DNA of 15,870 bases, taken from NCBI GenBank assembly GCA_965368585.1, contig CBDUNM010000120.1, forward strand, positions 1 to 15,870, given 5' to 3'. The position numbers were made by a program, and so were the translations under genes. Source of the DNA: JARRQB01 sp965368585 (GTDB lineage Bacteria; Pseudomonadota; Gammaproteobacteria; Chromatiales; Chromatiaceae). The notes beneath the pieces are model-generated. The model was not told the DNA's origin. It saw only the letters and a program-made list of their open reading frames with translations, and made no database searches. Below are positions 1 through 8,918 of this stretch, in pieces; position 1 is the first letter of the stretch, and each line of letters opens with the position of its first letter.

Positions 1-380
1 CCGTTCGGCATTGGCGAGATCGCTTGCTTCGCCGCGCAGCCGGGCGCGGGCCTCGTCGATCTCCTCGGCCCGCGGGCCCCGCCGCAACTCGGCCAGGCGC
101 GCGGCCGCCTGGGCCTGTTGCGCTGCGATCTGCGCGCGGCGGGCCTCGTGACGCTGCGCATCGAGCTGCAGTAGGGTCTGCCCCGCTTGCACCCGCTCGC
201 CCTTAGTCGCCCGGATGGCGGTGATCGACTCACTGACTTCGGCGCTGAGCGCGACGCGCTCCCATTCGAGCAGGCCTACCGCGTCATGACCATGGTCCGG
301 CTGACAGCCTGACAGCCTGACAGCGTCGTGGCCAGGCTGAGTAGCACAATGGTTTCGAGAGAGGATAACCGAGGTAACAA
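1..380 (-). pseudogene. HlyD-family efflux adaptor lipoprotein, 5' part, frameshifted by an 8-bp repeat
   Basis: This is the N-terminal part of a membrane-fusion (periplasmic adaptor) lipoprotein; the gene continues past the left edge. Reading left from a TTG at 380 gives a signal peptide, MLPRLSSLETIVLLS followed by LATTLSGC, with lipobox LSGC around residue 23. The body frame resumes as LLEWERVALSAEVSESI, then a barrel-sandwich segment (RATKGERVQAGQTLLQLD) and an Ala/Arg/Glu-rich coiled coil (AQQAQAAARLAELRRGPRAE), typical of HlyD/YbhG-like adaptors. The two parts lie in different frames. Between them are three perfect copies of GCTGTCAG (301-324); with two copies they join as LSGCQPDHGHDAVGLLEW. 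With three, the leader frame ends at a TAG at 276-278. Such adaptors usually work with ABC permeases, which would lie outside the window. Family assignment is confident. Whether this is a dead gene, a phase-variable gene or a sequencing error is open. Confidence 0.75.
301..324. repeat. Three perfect tandem copies of CTGACAGC at the lipobox
   Basis: Three head-to-tail 8-bp units read CTGACAGC on the plus strand and GCTGTCAG on the minus strand. They encode the Leu-Ser-Gly-Cys-Gln region of the HlyD-like lipoprotein. The unit is not a multiple of three, so each gain or loss of a copy changes the reading frame; two copies would restore it. Confidence 0.9.
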
Positions 381-391
381 TGCGGCCCTCC
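378..391 (-). promoter_or_regulatory. Shine-Dalgarno GGAGG and TTG start of the HlyD-like lipoprotein
   Basis: On the minus strand GGAGG (391-387) is followed by six bases and then TTG (380-378). This decides a non-ATG start, because the downstream reading is a textbook lipoprotein signal peptide and no ATG lies in that frame. Confidence 0.6.
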
Positions 392-668
392 AGCAGTGAT
401 GGTGATCATCGGAATCGGGGAGTTAAACCCGAATCCTTGAACGCAGAGCAGCCAGCCTTGTTCGCGTGTACGTATCAAGAAATGCGTTAGCAAAGCCTCA
501 TGTCGGGTGAAGGGTTGAGTGACCGTTTGCTGCAGGGAAGCAGCAGCCGAGCCTACATCTATGTACTCACGGCGGGTCACTGAAAGCTTTACCCGGCAGG
601 AGGTGCTAGAAACGTGGGGCTTTATCAATGATTTCCTCAATATATGCCCGGCGTACCCGCTCACTGAT
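392..668. other. Gap between ftsH and the HlyD-like gene, no supported gene
   Basis: The frames here give no recognisable protein. A short inverted pair AGTGACC (518-524) and GGTCACT (575-581) is present, but it is too short and too widely spaced to call. The upstream region of the HlyD-like gene must lie here; I see no convincing sigma-70 promoter. Confidence 0.4.
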
Positions 669-2516
<1,848 letters not shown>

Positions 2517-2670
2517 GGCTGATCCCTTGTCTCGTATAAGACTGACGCCCAATGCCGACAGCGCGAGACGAGTCCACCTGTCAACGGAAATCAGGTTAGC
2601 ACGGATGAGTTCGGTGTAGTCGGGTGGCAGGCATCACGGGAATCAGACCCGGTTATTCGTCTCGTTCGAT

Positions 2671-2711
2671 CAGCTGCAATAGTTCGGCTCGGGTTTGAAC
2701 TATTGCAGCTG
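2671..2711. terminator. 15-bp perfect inverted repeat, possible terminator or operator
   Basis: The arms CAGCTGCAATAGTTC (2671-2685) and GAACTATTGCAGCTG (2697-2711) are exact complements around an 11-nt loop. The repeat lies just past the 3' end of the DUF6600-like gene and about 155 bp before the ftsH start. Neither strand has a T-run after the stem, so an intrinsic terminator is possible but not certain; an operator for ftsH is the alternative. Confidence 0.55.
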
Positions 2712-2723
2712 CCCGTCTCGCCT

Positions 2724-3622
2724 TTAGCGGGTAGATTGGCTAGCCTTCGGTTTCGCTTTTTTCTTGAGCCGTCGCTGCCGGGAGGCGTGTTCTTCCGCCA
2801 AGCTGCTTTTTTCTGCCGATTGCTGCTGCAGTTGATTGTCATTTAGGTCTTTCGGCTGCGCTGCTCGCTGGCTCTCATGGGTGCGCTTTAATACTTGCTG
2901 TTCGGCGGCTTGTTGCTCCTGCAATCGCGACCTGGCAGCCGTGCTTGTCCCGGCCTTGGCTGGCCCGATGGGCGGTATAGCAGTATTTGATCCGCCGGCC
3001 TGCCAACCCGCGCCGCCACCGGGCCTGCCACGGTTTGAACTTTCATGCGCTCAACCTTGCGCCCGGTCGCTTGCTCAACCCGCGCACCACTCATACCGGC
3101 ATTGACCACGCGTCCGTCTACACGCCGCAACGGTGCCAGGAATTGCGTCTGGTTAACGAACACCCGGTTGCGCGGTGCCAACATTTCCTCGACGCCAAAT
3201 GAGAACTCCGGACCGAGCGGCGCCCAGCCAACAAATTGATCTCCGTAACGCCAGTTTGCCCAAACTGGGGCCCACTCATCGCTCGGTACCCACAACCAGC
3301 CATCGGTAGCATCGAACTTCCAGCGACCGTAGTGGAACGCCGCCCAGCCCCAGTCAAAATCCGAGTCCCAGAACCAGTCATTGTGTTCGGTGAACTCCCA
3401 GTGACCGTTGGTAAAAGGCCGCCAACCGACGACCTCAACCCCGGTCGGTGCCCCCACTTCGCCCCAGCGTGAATGACGACTCCAACTGCCGTAGGCTGAT
3501 AGCCGGTCATGAAATTCAGCGCCGATGCCCACCCTCTAATCTATCCCTGCCGTTACACGCATGCCGGTAAGCATGGCCGCTGTGATAGAAACGATCATGG
3601 TCAATCTTCTAATGCGCAACAT
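2724..3622 (-). pseudogene. DUF6600-like secreted W-rich protein with an amber codon and a frameshift
   Basis: An ATG at 3622 has GGAGG eight bases upstream and opens a signal peptide (MLRIRRLTMIVSITAAMLTG, then MRVTAGID). A TAG at 3536-3538 follows in the same frame. After it the frame continues as a Trp/Tyr/Gly-rich domain with repeated motifs (YGSW, VVGWRPFTNGHWEF, WGWAAFHYGRW, WLWVPSDEWAPVW, WRYGDQFVGWAPLG), which I recognise as DUF6600-like (predicted extracytoplasmic, function unknown). Near 2990-3045 the frame breaks. The expected tail, Gln/Ala-rich (SRLQEQQAAEQQVLKR) and ending in a Lys-rich stretch, is in another frame and stops at 2724. The total of 899 nt fits one missing base. The region after the amber could restart at GTG 3532, but that product would lack a signal peptide. 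Probably a decaying gene; I judge the family call from motif style only. Confidence 0.65.
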
Positions 3623-3905
3623 CAAATTTTCCTCCGCCTGTCCGGCATAGCTTTATCTGGTTGATATCGAGGGTCAACCATCCTTACCGAACCTGTCGTT
3701 AATGCTGCTATATTTCGCGGCCTTGAGCGCGCCGGCACTGCACCATTTGGACCGCTCAGCCCACTAGGCAGGCTGAGCGGCATACGAATCACCCTAGTCG
3801 CTACCGAGCGAGGTAATCAAGGGTTTGCCGCAGATCCGTAAACTCAGTGATCTCATACTTCTTTACAAATCGTTTAGTTGAGCGATCATCGACGAATCCG
3901 AGGGC
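3623..3905. other. Intergenic gap upstream of the DUF6600-like gene
   Basis: No coding frame is supported. It holds the GGAGG site for the DUF6600-like start (3631-3635), a TTGACC on the minus strand around 3672-3677 that could be a -35 element without a clear -10 partner, and the hairpin at 3752-3780. Confidence 0.4.
3752..3780. terminator. 10-bp perfect hairpin downstream of the hdeA-like gene
   Basis: CCGCTCAGCC (3752-3761) and GGCTGAGCGG (3771-3780) are exact inverted copies around a 9-nt loop. It lies 125 bp beyond the stop of the hdeA-like gene. The GC-rich stem suits a terminator, but no T-run follows on either strand. Confidence 0.45.
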
Positions 3906-4256
3906 TTACCTCGTTGAGTTTCGTTCAATGGCATCCATGTCGGTTGGTTTTACATGCTGCGCTACGTAGCCCGTAACTTTCTCCCAAACCGTAGCTTGCT
4001 TTTCCTTGGTACACTCGGCCACAACGTAGGCGACGGGAGTGTGATACTCTTCGATATCAATAGCATCGATCTTACCCGATTTACCGTGCAGCCAATACAC
4101 AACAGCAGGCTGTACTTCCTCACCGAGTTCGAGAAACTCCTCGCAAGTCATATGCTCGGGATTAGTCTGTTTTCCGGCCAACACCGGGGCGGCGACAAAT
4201 GCTATCGCCAGCGCCGTGGCTACAACCGGCAAGGCAACGCGATGGATATTGTTCAT
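3906..4256 (-). CDS. HdeA/HdeB-family periplasmic acid-stress chaperone
   Basis: Small exported protein of 116 aa. Residues 1-27 form a signal peptide ending VAAPVLA. The mature part begins GKQTNPEHMTCEEFLELGEE and has two cysteines, C38 in MTCEEF and C82 in VVAECTKEK. The MTCxxF motif, the Cys spacing (about 44 residues) and the AVVYWLHG segment match HdeA-like proteins, in which the disulfide holds a small helical fold that binds unfolding periplasmic proteins at low pH. I chose ATG 4256 because AAGGAG lies seven bases upstream and the signal peptide starts there; an ATG 13 codons upstream adds only a hydrophilic leader. It looks monocistronic. Acid stress is the family's known role, but distant members are less well studied, so the stress it serves here is inferred. 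Confidence 0.85.
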   Translation of the reverse strand: MNNIHRVALPVVATALAIAFVAAPVLAGKQTNPEHMTCEEFLELGEEVQPAVVYWLHGKSGKIDAIDIEEYHTPVAYVVAECTKEKQATVWEKVTGYVAQHVKPTDMDAIERNSTR

Positions 4257-4621
4257 AGTTCGTCTCCTTGATACATAGGGATCGGCTGCGCTCAACCACC
4301 AAGTCGAAGAGCTGCAGCTTGGAATTAAGTTTGCGCCGAACCGGATTGCAAGGAAGTGGACGAGGCATTAAATATCGTTAATGCGATGCACGGCATATAG
4401 ACCTGGCGAGATAGGTTCTTTGTTCACGATAGTAGCTAAAACGCTGCGCAACCAGCATCTCGTCGAACATGAGCGGGGAGATCTTGTCGGGCGCTGTGCT
4501 GGCCGTCTTTCGTCACTGGCGCCCAGCCTCGCGATGGGCATTCACGACATCAGTGCAGCCGAACACCGTGCGGCCAATTCAATAAGATTTGTTGGCTGAG
4601 CCGCTCTTAAGACTGAACGTC
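4257..4621. other. Gap between the hdeA-like gene and the EF-hand fragment
   Basis: About 365 bp without a supported gene. The minus strand next to 4256 carries the RBS and leader of the hdeA-like gene. Open frames of about 40-70 codons exist on both strands, but none has a recognisable domain together with a ribosome binding site. It may be decayed coding DNA. Confidence 0.35.
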
Positions 4622-4849
4622 TCAGCTTGTGTGGATTGATCGGCTTAACCGGTAAGCGCCTTTCCCCTTACAACCCCGTTTGTGCGTTCGTTCGGCGCGG
4701 TGAGCGGTGTATTCTTCCGGGCTGATCATCCCGTCACCATCGGCGTCCATTGCGTTGTATGCCGGACCAACCGTCGGAATCAATATAAAAGGACGGTAGG
4801 CCAACGTCGCGCTTGACCGATGGGCGCCGCCTGCAGGTTTTCGTGGCAC
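4622..4849 (-). pseudogene. EF-hand protein fragment
   Basis: A minus-strand frame contains YNAMDADGDGMISPEEYTAH, a complete EF-hand calcium-binding loop (D-x-D-G-D-G-x-I-x-x-x-E) with a flanking helix. The surrounding residues do not resemble the rest of an EF-hand protein: no signal peptide precedes the loop, and the tail (THKRGCKGKGAYRLSRSIHT) does not hold a second EF-hand. The only starts are weak GTG codons, and the N-terminal part runs towards the divergent DedA start at 4862. I read it as the remnant of a small periplasmic EF-hand protein, with the EF-hand itself certain and gene status uncertain. Confidence 0.45.
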
Positions 4850-4861
4850 GCTCGATCAAGA

Positions 4862-5566
4862 ATGACCCAGAATATTCACCCACAGCGGCGTCGAAAGAAA
4901 TGGCCGCTGGCGACCCTGGTCCTACTCGTGCTGGCGGGTGGCGCAGCGGCGGACCCGACACCGCGCCGTCCAACGGACCCGCAGACTGCGGCGGCGTCGA
5001 CGACAGTTGCGCGCGAGCCGGCACACCGCTTGCTGCGGGATATCGAGGCGGGTGTCTCCCGGGTGGAGCCTTGGTTGCAGCGTTACGGCTATGGGGCGGT
5101 GTTTGTCGCCGTAGGGGTCGAGGGGTTCGGCATTCCCGCGCCCGGGCAGACTATCCTGGAAGCCGGATCGGCGATTTCAGCCTCCGCCAACGCGCGGCTG
5201 CGTATCGAACCGCTTCTTATCGACAAGATCGAAGAACGGTTCGAGCGCCACGGCGCGTGGCTCATCCTCTTCGCCCGGTTCTTCGACGGATTGCGGCAGC
5301 TCAACGGCATTGCTGTCGGTATGTTGGGAATGCCCTGGGCCCGCTTCAAGCTATTGAACCTGGCGGGCGCAGCCCTCTGGGTATGCTTTTGGGGTTTGGG
5401 CGTCTACTATCTCGATCTGCACCTGGACCGGGTCGTCGCCTTCATCCGCCGCATCAATCCCTGGGTGGTGGCCGCCACCCTGGCCGGAGTAGCTGCCCTG
5501 GTGACGGTGGTCTGGCGCAGAACCTCGCGGCGCGGCGCGGCAGATCACTGCTTCCCAGGTCGGTAA
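4862..5566 (+). CDS. DedA/SNARE-associated (VTT) family membrane protein, central block missing
   Basis: Integral inner-membrane protein of the DedA family; some members flip undecaprenyl phosphate or lipids across the membrane. Of 234 aa, residues 1-30 look like a signal or first hydrophobic segment (WPLATLVLLVLAGGAAA), followed by a Pro/Thr-rich linker. The family start is clear as YGYGAVFVAVGVEGFGIPAP, then GQTILEAG. The C-terminal half is also typical: FERHGAWLILFARFFDGLRQ, then LNGIAVGMLGMPWARF, LWVCFWGLGVYYLD and a last hydrophobic helix. Between GSAISAS and LRIEPLLIDKIEERF the usual helix with the G(D/N)xxGYxxGR motif is absent, roughly 35 residues, in frame. The start is uncertain: neither ATG 4862 nor ATG 4820 has a good ribosome binding site. 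It converges on the macB-like gene with a 25-bp gap. It may be non-functional despite the open frame. Confidence 0.8.
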   Translation: MTQNIHPQRRRKKWPLATLVLLVLAGGAAADPTPRRPTDPQTAAASTTVAREPAHRLLRDIEAGVSRVEPWLQRYGYGAVFVAVGVEGFGIPAPGQTILEAGSAISASANARLRIEPLLIDKIEERFERHGAWLILFARFFDGLRQLNGIAVGMLGMPWARFKLLNLAGAALWVCFWGLGVYYLDLHLDRVVAFIRRINPWVVAATLAGVAALVTVVWRRTSRRGAADHCFPGR

Positions 5567-5591
5567 CGCAGGCGCGCGGCTCAGCACCCGT

Positions 5592-6806
5592 TTATTCATA
5601 ACGCAGGGCGTCGATCGGATGCAGGCGGGACGCCTTACGCGCCGGATGCAGACCGAAGAACACCCCTACCAGGCCGGCGAAAAGAAAAGCGATCAGCACC
5701 GAAGCGTGGGTGACCTCAACTGGCAGCTGCGAGAAGCGAGCGACCGCCATGGCCCCGCCCAACCCCAGTACGATGCCGAGTAGCCCGCCGACGCCGCTGA
5801 GTACCAGGGCCTCGAGCAGAAATTGCCACAGGATGTCGCGCGGTCGCGCCCCAAGCGCCATGCGGATCCCGATTTCCCGGGTACGCTCCGTGACCGACAC
5901 TAAAAGAATGTTCATGATTCCGATGCCGCCCACCAGCAGAGATACCGAGGCGATGCTGCCGAGCAGCCAGGTGAACACCCGCGCGCTCTCCTCAGAGGTC
6001 TGCGCCAGCTCGGCGCGGTTATAGATACGGAAATCGTCGTCGGCCTCTTTCCCGAGCTGGTGGCGTTGGCGCAGCAAGCGGGTGATTTCCTTGTTCGCCC
6101 GGAAGGTGGCGTCGCGCCCGGTGGTCGTCAGCTCGATGCGCTCGACGTTGGTGATGCCGCGCAGTTTACGCTGCACCGTGGTGATGGGGGCGAAGATGGC
6201 GTCGTCCTGGTCCGAGCCCCAGGCGGTCGCACCCTTCTCGGTCAGAACGCCGATGACGCGACAGGGCAGACTCCCGATCACGATGTTCTCGCCGATCGGA
6301 TCGAGCAGGCCAAACAGCTCGCGCGCCACCGTTTGTCCGAGCAGGCAGAAATGGCCGGCACCGGCCACCTGGGCCTGGGTGAAGATCTCACCCTCGGCCG
6401 GCGGCCAGCTGCGCACCGCGAAGTACTCCGGCGTCACGCCCTGGATGGCGGTCCCCCAGTTCGCGCCCCGGTAACGCACCTGCGCCGTGGTCTGGACGCT
6501 GGGAGCCACGGCCGCGACATCAGGCAGTTCGGCAATGGCCGCGGCGTCTGCCAGCGTCAGGCTGGCGGTAGTGCCGGCGCCGCTGCGCACGCCGCCGCGC
6601 GTGACCGAGCCGGAGCGGATCACCAGGCTGTTGGTGCCCATGTTCTCGAGCTGCTGGGCGATGCGCTGCTGGGCACCTGTGCCGATGGCGACCATGGCGA
6701 TCACCGAGGCCACGCCGATAATCACCCCCAGCGTGGTCAGCATGGCGCGGGTCTTGTTGCGCCACAGGGCGCGTAGCGCCAGGGCCATGGCGGCTGTCCA
6801 GTTCAT
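5592..6806 (-). CDS. MacB-like ABC transporter permease (FtsX/MacB_PCD)
   Basis: Permease of a type VII (mechanotransmission) ABC exporter, 404 aa. One membrane helix follows the N-terminal RALWRNKTRAMLTTLGVIIG motif (about 20-42). A large periplasmic MacB_PCD domain runs to about residue 275, and three helices of the FtsX core follow: SLLVGGIGIMNILLVSVTER, then ALVLSGVGGLLGIVLGLGG and VLIAFLFAGLVGVFFGL. The linker TREIGIRMALGARPRDILWQ is the family's conserved coupling region. The ATPase is a separate polypeptide, unlike E. coli MacB, where it is fused. Its ATG overlaps the stop of the ATPase gene by four bases, so the two are translationally coupled. With the upstream adaptor it should form a tripartite pump or export machine with an outer-membrane channel; no TolC-like gene is in the window. 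The substrate cannot be told from sequence. Confidence 0.95.
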   Translation of the reverse strand: MNWTAAMALALRALWRNKTRAMLTTLGVIIGVASVIAMVAIGTGAQQRIAQQLENMGTNSLVIRSGSVTRGGVRSGAGTTASLTLADAAAIAELPDVAAVAPSVQTTAQVRYRGANWGTAIQGVTPEYFAVRSWPPAEGEIFTQAQVAGAGHFCLLGQTVARELFGLLDPIGENIVIGSLPCRVIGVLTEKGATAWGSDQDDAIFAPITTVQRKLRGITNVERIELTTTGRDATFRANKEITRLLRQRHQLGKEADDDFRIYNRAELAQTSEESARVFTWLLGSIASVSLLVGGIGIMNILLVSVTERTREIGIRMALGARPRDILWQFLLEALVLSGVGGLLGIVLGLGGAMAVARFSQLPVEVTHASVLIAFLFAGLVGVFFGLHPARKASRLHPIDALRYE

Positions 6807-7486
6807 GGCTGGGCCTCCAGCCGGCCGTCGCGCACGTACAGGGTGCGCCCGGCGTGTTGCGCCACGTCCGGCTCGTGGGTTATCAGGACGATGGTGAGTC
6901 CATCGTCCTGATTCAGGGTTTCGAGCACGGTCAGGATCTCGGCACTGGTTTGCGTGTCGACGTTGCCGGTCGGCTCGTCCGCGAGCAGCAGCGCGGGACG
7001 GGTGACCAGGGCGCGGGCGATGGCCACCCGCTGTTGCTGGCCGCCGGAGAGCTGATTCGGCAAGTGCCGCAAGCGTTCGGCCAAACCCATGCGTGCAAGC
7101 GCCTCCCGCGCCCTTGCGCGGCGCTCGCGCTTACCGACACCGGCGTAGATCAACGGTGTCTCCACGTTCTCCAGCGCGCTGGTGCGCGGCAGCAGATTGA
7201 AGCTCTGGAACACGAAACCGATCTCGCGGTTGCGCAGCCGGGCGAGCGCGTCGCGGCTCATGCGCGTCACATCCTCCCCTCGCAGCCGGTAGCTGCCGGA
7301 GTCGGCTACATCCAGGCAGCCCAGGATGTGCATCAGGGTGGACTTGCCCGAACCCGAGGGGCCCATGATGGCGACCAGTTCGCCTTCCTCGACGGTCAGG
7401 TCAATACCTCGCAGCGCCTGGACTTCGACGCCGTCCAGCGCATACACCTTCTTCAAGTCGCGGATCTCGACGAGCGGGGCAGCCAC
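6803..7486 (-). CDS. MacB/LolD-type ABC transporter ATP-binding protein
   Basis: Cytoplasmic nucleotide-binding subunit that powers the adjacent permease, 227 aa. Walker A is GPSGSGKST (42-50), the Q-loop lies in FVFQSFNLLP (Gln 94), the signature is LSGGQQQR (146-153), Walker B is ALLLADEPTG with catalytic Glu 171, and the H-loop is His 204 in LITHEPD. The sequence around GCLDVADSGSYRLRGEDVT is typical of the LolD/MacB/FtsE subfamily. The start is GTG 7486, six bases after the adaptor's stop, without a strong Shine-Dalgarno, so translation probably depends on coupling with the upstream gene. All catalytic motifs are intact. Confidence 0.95.
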   Translation of the reverse strand: MAAPLVEIRDLKKVYALDGVEVQALRGIDLTVEEGELVAIMGPSGSGKSTLMHILGCLDVADSGSYRLRGEDVTRMSRDALARLRNREIGFVFQSFNLLPRTSALENVETPLIYAGVGKRERRARAREALARMGLAERLRHLPNQLSGGQQQRVAIARALVTRPALLLADEPTGNVDTQTSAEILTVLETLNQDDGLTIVLITHEPDVAQHAGRTLYVRDGRLEAQP

Positions 7487-7492
7487 GGCGGG

Positions 7493-8686
7493 TCAGAACA
7501 GGCTCAGGCCGAACTGCCGGCGTCTGGCGCGCTCCTCGCGCGCGCCGGGCACGGCGATCTCCAGCTCCGGCGTCAGTCCGGGGCCGTCGATCTCGGTGAC
7601 CTTCTCTCCGACGATACCGGTGGTGACCGTCAGCGGCGCCAAGCTATCATTCTTGGCGTGCCAGACGATGGCTTCGCCGGGTTTGACGCCGCGGCGAACC
7701 TCCTTGAGCTGTTCCTGCGGCCAGTCGGGGACGAAGCGCAACGCACCGTGCGGCACCCGCCAGACGGCATCGCGGTGTTCCACCTCGACGAGCACGGTGG
7801 CGGTCATCCCCGGCTTGAGGGCCAGGTCGGCGTTGCCCACGCGGATGATGCAGTTGTACTTGACCACGCCGGCGTCGACCTTGGGCTGCAGGCGAACCTG
7901 CGCGACCTCGCCACGGAACTCGCGCTCCGGATAGGCGAAAACAGTGAAGGTTACGGGCTGGCCTTCGCGGACCTCACCGATAAATGACTCGTCCACGTCC
8001 GCCTCTACCTGCATCCGGGTGAGGTCGTTGGCGATGGTGAATAGCGTGGGCGCCTGCAGGCTTGCGGCCACCGTTTGCCCGACGTCGACGTCGCGGGAGA
8101 TGACTACCCCGGCAGTGGGTGCGTGGATCGCCGTGTAGTCGAGATTCACCTGCTCGCGCTGCAATGCCGCCTTGGCCTGCGCCACGGCAGCCTCCTTCAC
8201 TCGTTGCTCGACCTGAGCCGATTCGTAGGCGAACCGTGCAGTGTCGAGTTCGCTGACCGGGGCGAGCTTCTTGCCGTACATTTCAGTCACGCGCTCCAAA
8301 TCGCGTTGCGCCTCGGCGACCCCGACCGCGGCCTTGTCGCGCTGGGCTTCGGCGTTTTCCACGTTTGCCCGTGCCTCGGCCACCTTGGCTTCGAAGATTG
8401 CCGGATCGATCCGGGCGATCAGCTGGCTCTTGGTCACCTGATCGTTGAAGTCGACGTAGAGGTGCTGGATGGTACCGGAGACCTGGCTGCCGACCTGGAC
8501 GGTATTGACCGGGGTCAGCGTGCCGGTTGCCGACACCACGGCACTGATGGGACCACGCGTCAGAGGCGCCAGATTGTAGGAGACCGTTTGAGGCGCCTCG
8601 CCCGCGTCGCGAGTCAACCAAAGGACCGCGGAGACTCCGATAAGGACTGCGGCGACAACGAACAGGACAACACGCTTAACCTGCAT
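7493..8686 (-). CDS. MacA-like periplasmic adaptor of the ABC exporter
   Basis: First gene of the three-gene exporter operon. It is 397 aa from ATG 8686. An N-terminal membrane anchor (VVLFVVAAVLIGVSAVLWLT, residues 5-24) leads to the barrel-sandwich half VVSATGTLTPVNTVQVGSQV, then SGTIQHLYVDFNDQV. A coiled-coil hairpin follows (KVAEARANVENAEAQRDKAA to about residue 175), then the second lipoyl half (YTAIHAPTAGVVISRDVDVG), a beta-barrel and a membrane-proximal domain (KPGMTATVLVEV, WRVPHGALRFVP). This is the MacA/HlyD architecture, and adaptors of this type bridge the permease to an outer-membrane channel. No normal Shine-Dalgarno precedes the ATG; instead the start codon lies inside a motif found three times nearby (8680-8703). 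An in-frame start 51 codons upstream would place a hydrophilic leader before the anchor and is less likely. Confidence 0.93.
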   Translation of the reverse strand: MQVKRVVLFVVAAVLIGVSAVLWLTRDAGEAPQTVSYNLAPLTRGPISAVVSATGTLTPVNTVQVGSQVSGTIQHLYVDFNDQVTKSQLIARIDPAIFEAKVAEARANVENAEAQRDKAAVGVAEAQRDLERVTEMYGKKLAPVSELDTARFAYESAQVEQRVKEAAVAQAKAALQREQVNLDYTAIHAPTAGVVISRDVDVGQTVAASLQAPTLFTIANDLTRMQVEADVDESFIGEVREGQPVTFTVFAYPEREFRGEVAQVRLQPKVDAGVVKYNCIIRVGNADLALKPGMTATVLVEVEHRDAVWRVPHGALRFVPDWPQEQLKEVRRGVKPGEAIVWHAKNDSLAPLTVTTGIVGEKVTEIDGPGLTPELEIAVPGAREERARRRQFGLSLF

Positions 8687-8703
8687 GTTGCACCAGTATC
8701 CGG
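8680..8703 (-). repeat. Dispersed motif, copy A, covering the macA-like start codon
   Basis: On the minus strand this reads CCGGATAC followed by TGGTGCAACATGCAGG, where ATG is the macA-like start. All 24 bases recur at 9640-9663 in the same orientation, and the 16-base core recurs inverted at 8919-8934. Confidence 0.8.
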
Positions 8704-8748
8704 GATGATCGCGCCGGCCAGGTGCGTTTGGACGCCGCCCTGGAGGGA

Positions 8749-8772
8749 AAACCATAGCCGCAGTTATGGTTT
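8749..8772. promoter_or_regulatory. 8-8-8 palindrome upstream of the exporter operon, candidate operator
   Basis: AAACCATA (8749-8756) and TATGGTTT (8765-8772) are exact inverted copies separated by eight bases, 63 bp upstream of the macA-like ATG. The geometry suits a dimeric DNA-binding regulator. The half-site TATGGTT also occurs at 9920-9926, shortly upstream of the response regulator gene. OmpR-type regulators more often bind direct repeats, so the cognate protein is unknown. Confidence 0.45.
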
Positions 8773-8820
8773 GAGTGACGGGCAAGTCCCCGCGTGCCTG
8801 GACCAGCGAGGTCCCGGATA

Positions 8821-8915
8821 GATCGGGGACGGGGGACAAACTGTCCTTTCGAGAATGCGCCCCGCACAGGACTTGCGCCGTATCCCCGCCGATTCATTCG
8901 CGCCCGTCCCCGATC
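8821..8915. repeat. 13-bp inverted repeat with a 69-bp spacer
   Basis: GATCGGGGACGGG (8821-8833) is matched exactly in inverted orientation by CCCGTCCCCGATC (8903-8915). It lies in the 319-bp gap between the small secreted protein gene and the macA-like gene. No gene lies inside the spacer. The right arm ends three bases before motif copy B. Confidence 0.6.
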
Positions 8916-8918
8916 GGT

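Noticed and set aside
2980..3045. Programmed ribosomal frameshift in the DUF6600-like gene
   Set aside because: There is no clear slippery heptamer with a following pseudoknot, and the gene is also interrupted by the amber codon.
3536..3538. TAG as a recoded (pyrrolysine or suppressed) codon
   Set aside because: A second, independent frameshift in the same gene makes decay the simpler reading; no suppressor tRNA is visible in the window.
4378..4599. Short frames on both strands in the gap left of the EF-hand fragment, including a minus-strand run containing SPLMFDEMLVAQRFSYY
   Set aside because: The residue composition looks protein-like, but it is under 50 codons, has no start with an RBS, and matches no family that I recognise.
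6854..7987. Long plus-strand frame opposite the exporter genes (also 6060-6776)
   Set aside because: Complete Walker, signature and adaptor motifs are on the minus strand; the plus-strand products are His/Asp/Gly-rich shadows.
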